Numbered from the stretch's first letter, positions 19,773 through 31,488 are shown. The stretch is DNA of 64,000 nt from Cololabis saira (GCF_033807715.1 NC_084596.1:39666458-39730457), one strand, 5' to 3'. Numbers and translations are program-made. The notes: a model not told the origin generated them from the sequence alone.

Positions 19773-21479
19773 ATGGCGCAGAAAGGAGATCAGCTGGACC
19801 AGGAAACCTTTTCTTGTTCGATCTGTTTGGAGGTTTTAAAGGATCCGGTGGCTATTCCCTGTGGACACAGTTACTGTATGAACTGTATTAAATCCTACTG
19901 GGATGAAGGAGAGAAGAAACTCCCCAGCTGTCCTCAGTGTAGACGGACTTTCACTCAGAAACCTGAGCTGGTGAAAAACACCATGTTAGCAGCTTTAGTG
20001 GAGCAGCTGAAGAAGACGGGACTCCAAGCTGCTCCTGCTGATCACTGCTATGCTGGACCTGAAGATGTGGCCTGTGATTTCTGCTCTGGGAGAAAACTGA
20101 AAGCCGTCAAGTCCTGTTTAGTCTGTCTGGCCTCTTACTGCAAGAATCACCTTCAACCTCATCATGATGTGGCTGTATTAAAGAAACACAAGCTGGTGGA
20201 TCCCTCCAAGAACCTGCAGGACAACATCTGCCCCCGTCATGACGAGGTGATGAAGATGTTCTGTCGTACTGATCAGAAGTGTATCTGTTATCTCTGCCCT
20301 GTGGATGAACATAAAGGCCACGACACAGTCTCAGCTGCAGCAGAAAGGACTGAGAGGCAGAGAGAGATGGAGGTGAGTCGACAACAAATCCAGCAGGAGA
20401 TCCAGGACAGAGAGAAAGATGTGAAGCTGCTTCAGCAGGAGGTGGAGGCCATCAATCAGTCTGCTGATAAAACAGTGGAGGACAGTGAGGAGATCTTCAC
20501 TGAGCTGATCTCTCTCCTCCAGAAAAGAAGCTCTGATGTGAAGCAGCAGATCAGATCCCAGCAGGAAACTGAAGTGAGGAGAGTCAGAGAGCTGGAGGAG
20601 AAGCTGCAGCAGGAGATCACTGACCTGAAGAGGAGAGACGCTGAGATGAAGCAGCTCTCAGACACCGAGGACCACAACCAGTTTCTCCACAACTACCCCT
20701 CACTGTCACCACTCAGTGAGTCCACACACTCCTCCAGCATCAGCATCCGTCCTCTCACACACTCCTCCAGCATCAGCAACCGTCCTCTCAGGTACTTTCA
20801 GGATGTGACAGCAGCTGTGTCAGAGGTCAGAGGTCAACTACAGGACATCCTGAGAGACACATGGACAAACGTCTCACTGGCCATCACTGATGTGGATGTT
20901 TTACTGTCACAACCAGAACCAGAACCAACGAGCAGAGCTGGATTCTTGAAATATTCATGTGAAATCACTCTGGATCCAAACACAGTACACACACGGCTGT
21001 TACTGTCAGAGGAGAACAGAAAGGTGACTTTAATGAAGAAACATCAGTCTTATTCTAGTCATCCAGACAGATTCACTGAATCTGGTCAGGTCCTGAGTAG
21101 AGAGAGTCTGACTGGACGTCATTACTGGGAGGTGGAGAAGAAAGCAGATGTAGTTGAGGTAGCAGTTTCATACAAGAATATCAGCAGATCAGGGGATGAA
21201 AGTGGATTTGGATATAATGACAAATCTTGGTCACTATATTGTACCTCAGACAGTTATGCATTTTGGTACAACGACATCAGAACCTCCATCTCAGGTCCTC
21301 AGAGCTCCAGAATAGGAGTTTACCTGGATCACAGAGCAGGTGTTCTGTCCTTCTACAGCGTCTCTGGAACCATGACCCTCCTCCACAGAGTCCAGACCTC
21401 CTTCACTCAGCCGCTACACGCTGGAGTTTATGTTGATAACACTGTTGGAAACTCAGCTGAGTTGTGTAAACTCAAATAG
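19773..21479 (+). CDS. TRIM-family E3 ubiquitin ligase (RING/B-box/coiled-coil/B30.2), copy 2
   Basis: 568 residues, one exon, same domain order as copy 1. An upstream in-frame TGA makes MAQKGD the only start. It carries an 11-residue in-frame duplication in the linker (THSSSISIRPL followed by THSSSISNRPL), shared only with copy 4. By eye it differs from copy 1 at about 6 positions across RING to coiled coil but at about 20 positions in the 178-residue PRY-SPRY, clustered in loops (MKKH, TESG, the VEVA segment, CTSDSYAFWYNDIR, VYVDNTVGN). All RING and B-box2 zinc ligands are retained. The B30.2 target is unknown. AATAAA at 21699-21704. Confidence 0.92.
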   Translation: MAQKGDQLDQETFSCSICLEVLKDPVAIPCGHSYCMNCIKSYWDEGEKKLPSCPQCRRTFTQKPELVKNTMLAALVEQLKKTGLQAAPADHCYAGPEDVACDFCSGRKLKAVKSCLVCLASYCKNHLQPHHDVAVLKKHKLVDPSKNLQDNICPRHDEVMKMFCRTDQKCICYLCPVDEHKGHDTVSAAAERTERQREMEVSRQQIQQEIQDREKDVKLLQQEVEAINQSADKTVEDSEEIFTELISLLQKRSSDVKQQIRSQQETEVRRVRELEEKLQQEITDLKRRDAEMKQLSDTEDHNQFLHNYPSLSPLSESTHSSSISIRPLTHSSSISNRPLRYFQDVTAAVSEVRGQLQDILRDTWTNVSLAITDVDVLLSQPEPEPTSRAGFLKYSCEITLDPNTVHTRLLLSEENRKVTLMKKHQSYSSHPDRFTESGQVLSRESLTGRHYWEVEKKADVVEVAVSYKNISRSGDESGFGYNDKSWSLYCTSDSYAFWYNDIRTSISGPQSSRIGVYLDHRAGVLSFYSVSGTMTLLHRVQTSFTQPLHAGVYVDNTVGNSAELCKLK

Positions 21480-21698
21480 ACTTGTTTCCTTTTCATGTTT
21501 TCATCTCAGTTTTTATTGACTTTCTTTTCTTCTCAGAGATGAACGTCTCAAACTCTGACTGATGGACGGAAGTTTTTGTTCTATAAGTTGATGTTTTGTT
21601 GTTACTTCCTCTTTTGGAGGTGGAAGTTGTTCTTTTGTAGTTCCGCCTGGGAAATATTCATATTATTACCATCTTCTATTTCAGTATAAAAACATAGA

Positions 21699-21704
21699 AA
21701 TAAA
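21699..21704 (+). promoter_or_regulatory. Poly(A) signal AATAAA, TRIM copy 2
   Basis: Same position relative to the stop as in copy 1. Confidence 0.55.
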
Positions 21705-23993
21705 CCTGTGTTGTAATTGTTGTTAGCTGTTAGTTTGGATGTGTTTCTATGTTGTATTTCTCTTTTCTTCCACTTCATGGACTCCAACAAAAGGTTTTCT
21801 TCAGTTTTCATTCCAGGATTTGACTCAGATCTGAGGGAGAAAACATTAATCTAATATTCGAGTAAAACTAAGGCAGTTTTCCTCCTGAAATATCCCAAAG
21901 TCCAGAGTTCATGTTCACAACAGATCATATTTCTGGATTTAAATGTGTCTTTACTGGTTTTACTGCTCTTTTTCTGGCCAGACCTCCACTCTCCAGCGGT
22001 GCAGTGTCAGGTTTTCCTTCAGCATTCATCCAGACAGACTTCTGTTCACATTTAATCATCTACAATATTTATGTTTTACTTCTTTTTTTAAGGTTTCGGC
22101 TCTTTCTGTAACTTTCCTTCCTGAACATTGTATCCTGGTTCACGTCTGCAACCTCAGGACCTGGAAACAGTGAAGATCAGAAGTCTCGGGAGTGACGTCA
22201 CACCGCCCCCTACAGGAACATGATTGCATGACACGTAAAGAGGTTTTTAAAGAGGAAAGAAGTCACGTGTTTAAACACTTTTCCTCCAGTCTGGGTTTCA
22301 TGTTTTATTTGTTTAATCAAGAAAATCCACCCAATTGTTTTTTCATCTACAATTTAGGAAAAGGGTTTTGAGGTAAAGGATGTTATTAAAGACTTTTGTT
22401 GTTGCTGGATATGAAAGTTAATATTATTAGGGATGCAGAATGTAAAATCATTGAATGTTACTATGTTTAAACACTTAAAATAAAATGATTACTCAATAGT
22501 TTACCTGTCTGACATGTGTCTTATTATAATTATAAAGTCTTAAATATGTGGATCCAGACTTCAGCAGATATTCAAATGTAAACTCAGACGTCCCAGCTGG
22601 AGCCTGGTGTTGGTTTCCGGTGTTTTAGGGTGCTTTCACACCTGTCCCGTTTGGAGCAGTTGCAGGACTTTTCCCTCCTCTCCTGCTCCCAGGGTTGCAG
22701 GGAACTCGTACTTTAAGTCGTATAAAGATGGAGGTTGAATCTTAAATATCAGTAGCATCAATAAAAGATAAGAAAATCGGACAGAGACGTGCATGAATCC
22801 CTCACCTGATGCAACTGCTGCTGCAGCACCTGCACCAACTCCTCATCGTTCTTCCCTCAGCGTCGGAATTTGGGGACCTTTTTGTATTTGGGAAGTCAGA
22901 TTAGTTTTTCCCATCATTTGGTTTACTCATCTTTTCTCATTGTTGCAGAAAAGTGTCAGAATAACCAGCTGGAACTGTGTGAACGCAGCACCGAACCAAA
23001 ACATTCATAAAAAAAGAAAAGGCCCGTTATAAAAATCTGCAAGATGTTGCAAAGACAGAAACGACCCGAGCTGCGTGCCGCCTTTCACCGTGATCCGTGT
23101 CATTATAAGCATGGGTGAAGAGGAATAAAGCAAGGAATCTCTTTATTATTCTGTAAATAAAAGTGAGTGGTAAATCTCCCACCATCTTCACATCCGGCTT
23201 CTGCTGCACGATGGAGCTTTGACCTGCGGTGAACTGTACAAAAATAGGTTCTGTGCCATGATTCCATGATTGCAGTTTTTAATGCCGAGCCACAAAGATT
23301 ACACACATCCGATTAAGTTCCCATCCTGAGTCGTAGGGATTTCTCCAGATTTTTTCAAATCTTTTGTTGATATTACGTTTTTATAAATGATGACTTATTC
23401 AAATAGTTGAATACATCATTAGAAATAGTGGAAAATAGAATATTTTATAGAGACCCTGGTCACTCACGAGGTGGGAAGATCATGCCTTTTCAGCATCTGA
23501 CGGTTAAGTTTTGTTTTGAACATTATAAGTCAAATAGAAATCTTTTTTGGAATTGGGGTTTAACCCTTCTAGATGTTCTGAGCGTGATCTTCAAGCCATT
23601 TCCTCCTCAGTTTCAGGGGCGTGTATCCTCGCTGGAGTTATCATCTGAAAAGGTTTTGGTTTCTGGTGAAGTACAACTGGTTCAGTGACGGCACATCTGT
23701 GAATGTGAAGCTCTGAAGTTCTGAAGCCCCAACATCTGTATGAGTATCTGATCACGGTTGAGTGAATAAAGGATTTAATAAGCTTATTGAAGTTTGGAAA
23801 TAGCTCAATGAGAGTAGCTCAGAGGAGGCCGTATTGAAACTTGTAACTTAATCTGAGTTCAGCTCAAATAAGAGTCTCCTGAAGTTTTACATGTTGTAGT
23901 TCAGCTTTTATTCAATTGTATTGAGAAAACTGTAAACAGAAAGTAACTCCATCAGGTTGGCGGGCATTTACCCGTTTTTTAATCCAATAATAT
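21705..23993. other. Post-TRIM spacer, unit 2, no gene recognised
   Basis: Homologous to 8730-11143 but lacks the segment of about 115 bp: ggaactcgtactttaag marks the deletion junction near 22705. No recognisable gene. Confidence 0.6.
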
Positions 23994-24574
23994 TTTATTT
24001 GTAACAATAACGGCTACTGGAGTAGTAGAAAAGACATAAAAATGATACAAACATCTCCCATCCAAATATAGCTGATGTAAAAAAAAGCATGTACAGGTTA
24101 AACAAGTGAAACAACAAACGTTTCTCCAACTTCCACAAACAGCTTCCAGTGGTGATGGGAGTGGACGAATATCAATAAGACTAATAATGCAAAGCGTAAG
24201 GCCTGCACTGCTGGAGGTGGTGGAGAAGCTCCCTGAGGTGAGACAACACGTCCTGGAGGAGCCTCACAGCTTCTTAGGACAGTACTTCCTCTCAAACTCG
24301 GCCACCTTAAACTTCCGAAGGCAGCCTTTGTAGTTCATGAAGCGGATTTTCCCGAAAACGGGCCTCTCTGCCCAGCCCTGGTCGTGGATGCCGCAGATGG
24401 ACCACATGCACCCTGTGGAGGAGAACCGGTGGGGAGAACGTGAAGGACGGGCGGCAGCCGCGTGGGGAGACACTGACTACGTTTACATGCAGTCAAAACT
24501 CAGGTTGAGGTCAATATTCTGGTTACTGAAACATTGGGAATAATCTGTTTACATGCGTGAGCAAACAGGGTTAT

Positions 24575-27500
24575 TTTTTTATTTTATTTAACCTTTATTT
24601 AACCAGGAGAAAGTCTCGTTGAGATTAATAATCTCTTTTACAAGAGAGTCCTGGCCAAGACAGGCAGCAACATGGTTACAAAAACAAACAACATAAGAAC
24701 AATTTATAACAATTAAAACAGTTTTAACAAAACAGTAAACAGATCGCAAAAATAGTCAAAATCAACAACAATCAAAGCACCTACAGCTAAATGTACTTGC
24801 TTCCAAGTCTTTCAGGAGAACTTTAAAAGCATCAAGTGAGACCAGATCTCTTAATTTTAAAATTTTCTGCAACTCATTCCATGCATAAGGAGCAGCATAG
24901 CTGAAGGCCCTACTACCTAGTTTAGTGCGGACCCTAGGTACAGACAATACAAATAAGTCCTGGGAGCGAAGGTTATGACTCCCAGTGCTTTTTTGAAAAA
25001 CATAATTTCCTAAGTAGAGTGGAAGTAGGCCAAGAATGGCCTTATAAACAAAGACATGCCAATGATAGAGTCTACGGGTGGACAGAGCAGACCATCCGAC
25101 CCGAGTGTACAAAGAGCAGTGGTGAGTACGAGATCTAAAATTTGTTATAAATCTCAATGCTCCATGATAGACAGTATCCAATGAGTGAAGACATAGAGCA
25201 GATGCATGCATGTATAGGACATCGCCGTAGTCAAGCACAGACATAAAAGTGGTGGCAACAAGTCTCTTTTTGGCTTCGAAGGAAAAGCAAGCCTTATTTC
25301 TAAAATAAAAACCCAATTTTAGTTTCAACTTTTTTACAAGATGCTGAATATGAGGCTTAAATGAGAGCGAATCATCAATTATGAATCCAAGATACTTAAA
25401 TTGCGATACAGATTCAATCTCAGAACCCTGAAAAGTAGTGATGGACGGGAGATTCACTGGCTTGGATTTTGCATTAGAAAACGTCATGAGTTTTGTTTTG
25501 TCAGCATTTAAAAGAAGCTTCAACTCAAACAGGGTACATTGCACAGTATTAAAAGCAAGCTGTAGCTGACAGAGTGCCTGATTTAAAGTAGGCGCAGAAC
25601 AATAAATCACTGTGTCATCGGCATAAAAATGAAAATTTGCCTCAGCAGCATTTTGATCAAGACAGTTGATATAGATAATAAAAAGTAAAGGCCCAAGGAC
25701 CGACCCCTGGGGCACACCATTTGTAATATTAAGGGGGCTGGAGGTGACACCTTTAGCCTGCACACACTGTGATCTACCTGATAAATAATCTCCAAACCAC
25801 AAGACAGTCTGTTCAGAGAGTCCAATATTCACAAGTCTTTGAATAAGAATAGCATGATCAACTGTGTCGAAAGCCTTAGACAGATCAAGAAAGAGGGCTG
25901 CACAGTGTTGATTATTGTCTAAGGTTTCAATGAAATCATTAACTACCTTTAAGGCTGCTGTCGTTGTGCTGTGTTTCTTCCTAAAACCCGATTGGAAATT
26001 TGACAAACGATTGTTTGTTGATAAAAATTCTTTTAGTTGTTGACTCACGAGGGATTCCAGAACTTTCATCAGGGCAGACAATTTAGAGATGGGCCTGTAG
26101 TTGTTTAAAATACTAGAGTCACCACCTTTTAACAGAGGGAGAACAAAAGCAGATTTCCATATAGTCGGGATTTTGTTTGTGAACAAGGAAAGATTAAAAA
26201 GATATGCTATAGGTTCTGCAATAAAATCAGCTGCTAACTTTAAAAAGTAAGGTTCAAGATTATCAGGGCCCCCAGATTTTCTAATATCTAAGGATTTCAA
26301 GGCCTTTTGTACCTCAGAGACTGTGACAGGCTTAAAGCTAAAGATTTGACCGTCTGTAACATGGACATCTGGACTAATAGTAGTAGAGCGACTAGGAGCT
26401 GGCATAGACCCAGCACTAACAGTGTCGAACAAGGAACCAGAGGAAATGGAATGCTCATTAAAACAATTCAGCATTTTTGCCTTGTCAGAGATTTTATGAG
26501 AGCCCTTGACAATACACGGAGGGAGCTCTAATTCAGTGATGGTTCCAGCTAAGGATTTTATAGTTTTCCAGAATTTTAAAGGGTTATTTAGATTTTTCGA
26601 AATATCAGAGAGAAAATGTTCAGCCTTAGCTTTTCTAATTGCAACAGTGCATAAATTGCGCAGTCGCCTAAAAAGCAGCCAGTCTGACTCAAGAGTCGTT
26701 TTCCTGGCTTTAGACCATGCCACATTCCGCTCATGCAACAAATTCGATAGATCAGTGGAAAACCATGCATTATTTCGGCCTTTTACCCTATACCTTCTGA
26801 GGGGAGCATGCTTGTCAACAATTTTGATAAAACCATCATAAAAGAAATTCCAGGCAACTTCGACATCAGCAATGAGATTAATTCTCTCCCAATCATAGAG
26901 AACCAGATCATGAAAAAACCCTTGCTCCACAAAATGTTTTATGTCACGCTTTAAGACAATGCATGGCTTGGTTTTAGGAATTTTAGTATTTCTTACTGTA
27001 GCAACAACACAGTGGTCACTAATGTCATTTGCAAATACCGAGGCAGCTGTGTATTTGCAAGGAGCATTAGTTAAAATCAGATCAATGAGAGATGATTTTT
27101 CCGGACACTTAAGATTAGGTCTGGTGGGACTATCAACAATTTGGAAAAGATTTAGTGAGTCACAATAAGCTTTAAAATCATCAGATACTGGTTGAAGCCA
27201 GTTCCAGTTTAGGTCACCAATAATTACTGTTTCAGTAGAATTATATTCAGATATAAGCTGCATTAAGGAAGATAGAGTACCACTGACAGCTGACGGTGTC
27301 CTATAACAACCAATGACAGTAATATGAAGGGTTTTGGAGACCTCGAGATCCAGAGCCAAAAATTCAAATTGTTTACTCTGGGACACAGAGTGAAGCACAT
27401 TGACATGAAATTTACTTCTGGTATAAATTGCAACACCACCGCCCCTTTTGGGTCGGTCAGTCCTAAATATATTATAGCCATCAATACGAACATCCTTGTC

Positions 27501-27904
27501 CAGAACAGACTTGCTCAGCCAAGTCTCTGAAATAACAATAACATCAGCATCAGTTGAGAGTGCCCAAATCCGAAGCATATCCATTTTAGCAATCATACTC
27601 CGTAAATTCAAGTGAATGAAACCAAGACCTGTCCTTGATTTAAAATCAGCAGGAGTGTCAAAATGTGTGTCTGGACCCGGGTTAGGTTGCACATTCCCTG
27701 AGATCAATAACAATAAAACTATCAGACACCTCTGAGTTTGCTTAAATGGTATAATGGATACATCCTTCTTAACAGGCCTATTCACTTCTAATATAAAATC
27801 ACGAAGACAACTTAAAGAGACAGTAAAGTTGTCTTGAAGAGCCATGACACTGATGAGATTAACCCAAACCTTTGTGTCAGAGGGGAAGAACAAAGGCTGG
27901 GGTA
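24575..27904 (-). mobile_element. CR1/L2/Rex1-type LINE, near full length
   Basis: Inserted in gggtta/tccctg of the Myb/SANT element, with imperfect 8-bp duplication agggttat (24567-24574) and agggtttt (27905-27912). The 3' end (left) has the common fish LINE tail ctggttaaataaaggttaaa followed by an A/T-rich repeat. It encodes one 1043-codon frame. Clade within APE-type LINEs not settled by eye. Confidence 0.85.
24762..27893 (-). CDS. LINE endonuclease/reverse transcriptase (CR1/L2-like), intact frame
   Basis: 1043 codons without a stop. APE-type endonuclease: GLGFIHLNLRS, then VIVISETWLS, then IGDLNWNW, then SDHCVVATV. Reverse transcriptase: LKGGDSSILNNYRPISKLS, then LDLSKAFDTVDHAIL, then GVPQGSVLGPLLFIIYIN, then HFYADDTVIY (YADD at residues 757-760). 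The C-terminal part includes YKAILGLLPLYLGNYV. Near the N-terminus (residues 65-74) is SGNVQPNPGP, an NPGP motif like the 2A-type sequences of related LINEs but without the usual upstream Asp and Glu. The first Met lies about 11 bases from the element edge, so the N-terminus may be truncated; MALQDN (residue 17) is another start candidate. Confidence 0.85.
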   Translation of the reverse strand: MFFPSDTKVWVNLISVMALQDNFTVSLSCLRDFILEVNRPVKKDVSIIPFKQTQRCLIVLLLLISGNVQPNPGPDTHFDTPADFKSRTGLGFIHLNLRSMIAKMDMLRIWALSTDADVIVISETWLSKSVLDKDVRIDGYNIFRTDRPKRGGGVAIYTRSKFHVNVLHSVSQSKQFEFLALDLEVSKTLHITVIGCYRTPSAVSGTLSSLMQLISEYNSTETVIIGDLNWNWLQPVSDDFKAYCDSLNLFQIVDSPTRPNLKCPEKSSLIDLILTNAPCKYTAASVFANDISDHCVVATVRNTKIPKTKPCIVLKRDIKHFVEQGFFHDLVLYDWERINLIADVEVAWNFFYDGFIKIVDKHAPLRRYRVKGRNNAWFSTDLSNLLHERNVAWSKARKTTLESDWLLFRRLRNLCTVAIRKAKAEHFLSDISKNLNNPLKFWKTIKSLAGTITELELPPCIVKGSHKISDKAKMLNCFNEHSISSGSLFDTVSAGSMPAPSRSTTISPDVHVTDGQIFSFKPVTVSEVQKALKSLDIRKSGGPDNLEPYFLKLAADFIAEPIAYLFNLSLFTNKIPTIWKSAFVLPLLKGGDSSILNNYRPISKLSALMKVLESLVSQQLKEFLSTNNRLSNFQSGFRKKHSTTTAALKVVNDFIETLDNNQHCAALFLDLSKAFDTVDHAILIQRLVNIGLSEQTVLWFGDYLSGRSQCVQAKGVTSSPLNITNGVPQGSVLGPLLFIIYINCLDQNAAEANFHFYADDTVIYCSAPTLNQALCQLQLAFNTVQCTLFELKLLLNADKTKLMTFSNAKSKPVNLPSITTFQGSEIESVSQFKYLGFIIDDSLSFKPHIQHLVKKLKLKLGFYFRNKACFSFEAKKRLVATTFMSVLDYGDVLYMHASALCLHSLDTVYHGALRFITNFRSRTHHCSLYTRVGWSALSTRRLYHWHVFVYKAILGLLPLYLGNYVFQKSTGSHNLRSQDLFVLSVPRVRTKLGSRAFSYAAPYAWNELQKILKLRDLVSLDAFKVLLKDLEASTFSCRCFDCC

Positions 27905-27929
27905 AGGGTTTTCCCTGTTTACATGGTGA

Positions 27930-28343
27930 TTAATCATTTGGGATATCTGGATCAAACCAGCGACGCACGGAGAACGTCATGACGCAATTCCCCTCATTTC
28001 TGCTTCTTCTTCCTTTATCCAAATCCACAACAACAACAATAACAGCAGCACGGTGGATAATCAACAGCCCAGTAGAAGTCGCCATTTTCAGCGTCTTCCA
28101 GCGGAGCTTGATCTGGTCTGGCGTTCGTACAAATCCTGCTTTGCGCAACTTTTCGCTCACCTTTTTGTAAATCTGGCTATCCCGGTACTTTCTACCGTCT
28201 ACAAATGACAAAATGTTCATATCTTTCATTACATTTATGAAGTGATTAGTCTCCACCTGGTCTTGCGTTTCTCCATGTTTATAAGAACTTCCTGGACTCA
28301 AAAGAGCAAGATTCCTTGTGAAAAGAACATGCGCAGAAAACAA
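27930..28343 (-). CDS. Myb/SANT-like DNA-binding protein of intronic element, copy 3
   Basis: 137 codons, same as 443-856 with scattered changes (for example LRKAGFVRTPD). The frame is intact although a LINE is inserted just downstream of its stop. DNA binding is inferred from the Myb/SANT-like middle section only. Confidence 0.5.
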   Translation of the reverse strand: MFSAHVLFTRNLALLSPGSSYKHGETQDQVETNHFINVMKDMNILSFVDGRKYRDSQIYKKVSEKLRKAGFVRTPDQIKLRWKTLKMATSTGLLIIHRAAVIVVVVDLDKGRRSRNEGNCVMTFSVRRWFDPDIPND

Positions 28344-28379
28344 ACTCCTGTTCCTTTTGATGGGGAAATCCCGTTAGGC

Positions 28380-29183
28380 CAGGCGTGTCAAATGTGCGGC
28401 CCAAGAGAAGTTTTCATGCGGCCCGAGAGAAGTTTCCAACGCAAAAAACCGAAATGTTAATTTACTAAAAAGGAAGGCATAAATAATTGCCATGAATCGC
28501 AGCATATCCGATAATATATTTCTTCTACAAATCCATCGTTATTCCACAAAGAGAGCAGTTTTCGACATTTTTGTAGTTTTCTAGAATGCATTTGCTGATT
28601 TTATTTCTTTGTAGACGGACATTTATTTTTATTAACCGACTACTATTATATATTTTCGCAGGAAAAATATCACTGCTAAAAAAGATGATAGATATTTATT
28701 CGGAGAATTTCAGTTTTGAATACGAGGATAGTGACAAAGTAAAACAGTTAAAAGAGAAGTACTGACTTTTTCAGCACACTGGCGTAAATATCCGCGCCAA
28801 TTTTTAAAAATAAATACACTTAATTGTACTGGAAAAATCTCTAAATCACAAACAAAACACTCTCGGATGTAATAAGAAAGATTTAGCTTTTAATTAAATT
28901 TCCTATAAAAAAGCAAAATATAAAAAAAACATACTTGTTTCTGTTTATCTTTGTAAAATGATATTAAAAGTATCTTACAGAATTTGAAAAAAAAATTTGT
29001 TTAGAGTGTAAACAAAGTGCATATTTCCTTTAAAATGAACTTAACTGATATTGGATTAGATAACAATAGTAAAAAAAAAAGAATTAGAAAAAAAAAATTT
29101 CGCACCGTTTTTGTTATTTTGAAGAAAGCGAGAAAGAATTAGTCAAATCTGGCCCGCCAAGCAAAATGAGTTTGACACCCCTG
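28380..29183. mobile_element. hAT MITE, copy 3
   Basis: Left end mutated to CAGGCGTGTCAAA, right end TTTGACACCCCTG, duplication cgttaggc on both sides. Has an internal deletion near 28990 relative to other copies. Confidence 0.8.
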
Positions 29184-29681
29184 CGTTAGGCGTTTACATG
29201 ACCAAATATTCGGGTTACAAAAGGAGGAACCCAGGGCTCATATTCAGGTTTTTAAAAACCGGAATATGAACAAATCCCGGTTATTCAAAGGGGTTATTGG
29301 TGTTTACATGGCCGTGTAACCGGGTTATTGCTAATATTCCGGTTAGAAAAGGGTTATTGATGCATGTAAACGTAGTCACAGTTCAAAGGCGTGGAGCCCA
29401 GCTTACCCACGAAGCCGTTGGGGTCCTGGCCGTCCAGCTCGTAGCGGTCGTTCAGGTACAGAGCGATGGAGAGAGCCTCCTCTGGCGAGCGGGTCCACTC
29501 CAGAATCTTCTTGGCCCAGTACATCCTCAAGAAGCCGTGCATCTTCCCCTCCGTCACCATTTGATACTGAAGAGAAACAAACATACCGCGTTGGTCACTG
29601 AGAGCCTTCCAGATCCTCTCAATCAGTTAAACCAGTTTCCGCTGCACCGTTACGGCGTTGTACGCTGTAACGTGCTGCACC

Positions 29682-30313
29682 CAGGGCCGCCCCTCCCTAA
29701 ACGCAGAACACGTGCTCTGCGTAGGGGCCTCATCTTCCAACGGGGGCCACGTTTTGATCAAGGGGACGCATTTGCACAGTAGCGCATATGCAGAATGGAT
29801 GCGCATATGCGCTACCGTGAAGCGGAGGAGAGAGGCAGGCACTTGCAGAGCTGCAGAAGGTGAGGAGATGTCGACATGTCGTCCAAAAGACATCACGAGT
29901 CAGGACAAAGAGCAAGAGAAAGAAAAAGACAAAACACGATGAAACTCGTGCTTCACTTGAAGGTGGGGATGTTGTTGAAATAAAACTTTGTGGCACAAAC
30001 ACTTAAGATGCCACTTATTAGATAGAAATCTCTGTCTCCAGTCTCGCTCTAGACAGGAGACATTTCTTTTTCCAGCTTCCCTGATTAACTTTTATTGAAT
30101 GTCTTGTTAACGCCCTATACATTCACCTCTGTTGAAAAGGAGTGGTAAAATGACCAGTTAGGGGTCGTATATAAGCTATAAACTTTAGTTATTGATGACT
30201 TTGCATCCAGAAAATGCAGATGTGTGTAGGCCTGTGTTGAAAAAAATCGATTCTCCGATTTTAAATCGATTCTCATATCAATTCATAAAAATCGATCCAT
30301 ATGTCTAAAGATC

Positions 30314-30349
<36 letters not shown>

Positions 30350-31488
30350 CTTTTCATCATTATATTACAACTTTTGGTCCTTTTTTGTTTATGCCCAAAA
30401 AAGGAATATTTTGTTGGACAGGAGAATAACTGGTGCCATGTTTTTGCCTTTAAATATGTTTAAAGTTATGAAAACATTAAAGTTTTGAGTTATAATTGCA
30501 TAAATTGTCTATATTTCTCTGCTTTATATACTGTCTTGGGGTTACATTTGCATAAATGTTAAAAACCAAATTCTCATAAATGGGGAAAAAATAAAAGCGA
30601 TTTCTTTCGTTCTCTGTTTCCTCCCTGCATCTGTTTGGTAATTCTGACCCACACGATGTTTCTGAAAGCAGTTCTATCAGCATTCTGGGAGCTGATTGGT
30701 CCTTACAGCATCATTAGCTGCAATACTTGCTGTTGAATCTCAATATAATACTAGTATTAATATGTTGCATAACTACAGTCATATAATTCATGCAACAGCT
30801 GAAAAAACATTTTTATTAACAGTAACCTAAATCAATATCGGATCGAATCGAATCGGATCGAATCGGATCGTGATAATCGATTCTGAATCTTAAGAATCGG
30901 AATCGAATCGATTCTTGATATTTGAATTGATCCCCAGCCCTGGATGTGTGCATCTGTAAAAGGCACACGTGCATGTTTAGTTTTTCTTTCAGACCTGCTA
31001 GACCTGCTTTCAGTTTTTTGTGGGGGATTGAGGTGGAAGTTACTTTCTTTTGATGAGTAATTGATGGCTATTTGTGACTCAGATTTGTTTATTTGTTTAT
31101 TTCAATTTGAATTTTTTCATTTAATATTTAATTATTTATTTCAGGTTGAAGTTTTTTATTTAATATTTACTCATGTATTTCAGGTTGAATCTTTTTATTT
31201 AATATTTAATTATTTATTTCAGGTTGAATCTTTTTATTTAATATTTAATAATTTATTTCAGGTTGAATTTTTTATTTTATGTGACTCATACAGCCAAACT
31301 ACAGTATCTACACTTACAGTACAATTGTTACTATTAATAAAGGTTGTAAATTTAAATGGCCTGTTGTGATACGGTCATTTTGTACCTATGATACATTTGG
31401 GCTGGGGAGAGGTGCAGGGATGTGGCGCGGGGGTGGGGAGGGGCCTCCAAATAAAATTTCGCTTAGGGCCCCAACGTGCTCAGCCCTG
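29682..31488. mobile_element. hAT element in photolyase intron B-C, copy 3
   Basis: CAGGGCCGCC to CTCAGCCCTG, with duplications gctgcacc (29674-29681) and gctgtacc (31489-31496). Contains the transposase N-terminal relic, a complete second hAT element (30227-30942) and four ttatttcaggttgaa-type repeats (31137-31268). Confidence 0.65.
30227..30942. mobile_element. Complete hAT element (atcgatt-rich), unit 3
   Basis: 716 bp from TAGGCCTGTG to CCCCAGCCCTG with a perfect 8-bp duplication gatgtgtg (30219-30226, 30943-30950). Its left three quarters match the truncated copies after each exon A. The right end is rich in atcgaatcgga repeats. A run of about 30 A lies at 30317-30346. No ORF recognised. 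Confidence 0.8.

Larger units (their letters stand above)
11415..24263. repeat. Tandem array unit 2 (type B)
   Basis: Second unit, same gene order as unit 1. Type B markers are: a TTAA-target element in intron C-B, the 33-bp duplication in TRIM, a deletion of about 115 bp after TRIM (junction near 22705), and TGA instead of TTA upstream of the TRIM start. Unit-specific insertions are Rex3 (12546-13555), a block at 17102-18196 and a solo LTR (18303-18600). Confidence 0.9.
24475..29377. mobile_element. TIR element with Myb/SANT ORF, copy 3
   Basis: Inverted GACTACGTTTACATGCA ends. Enlarged by a CR1/L2-like LINE (24575-27904) inserted near its left end. It encodes an intact 137-codon Myb/SANT ORF (27930-28343) and contains the hAT MITE 28380-29183. 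Confidence 0.6.
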
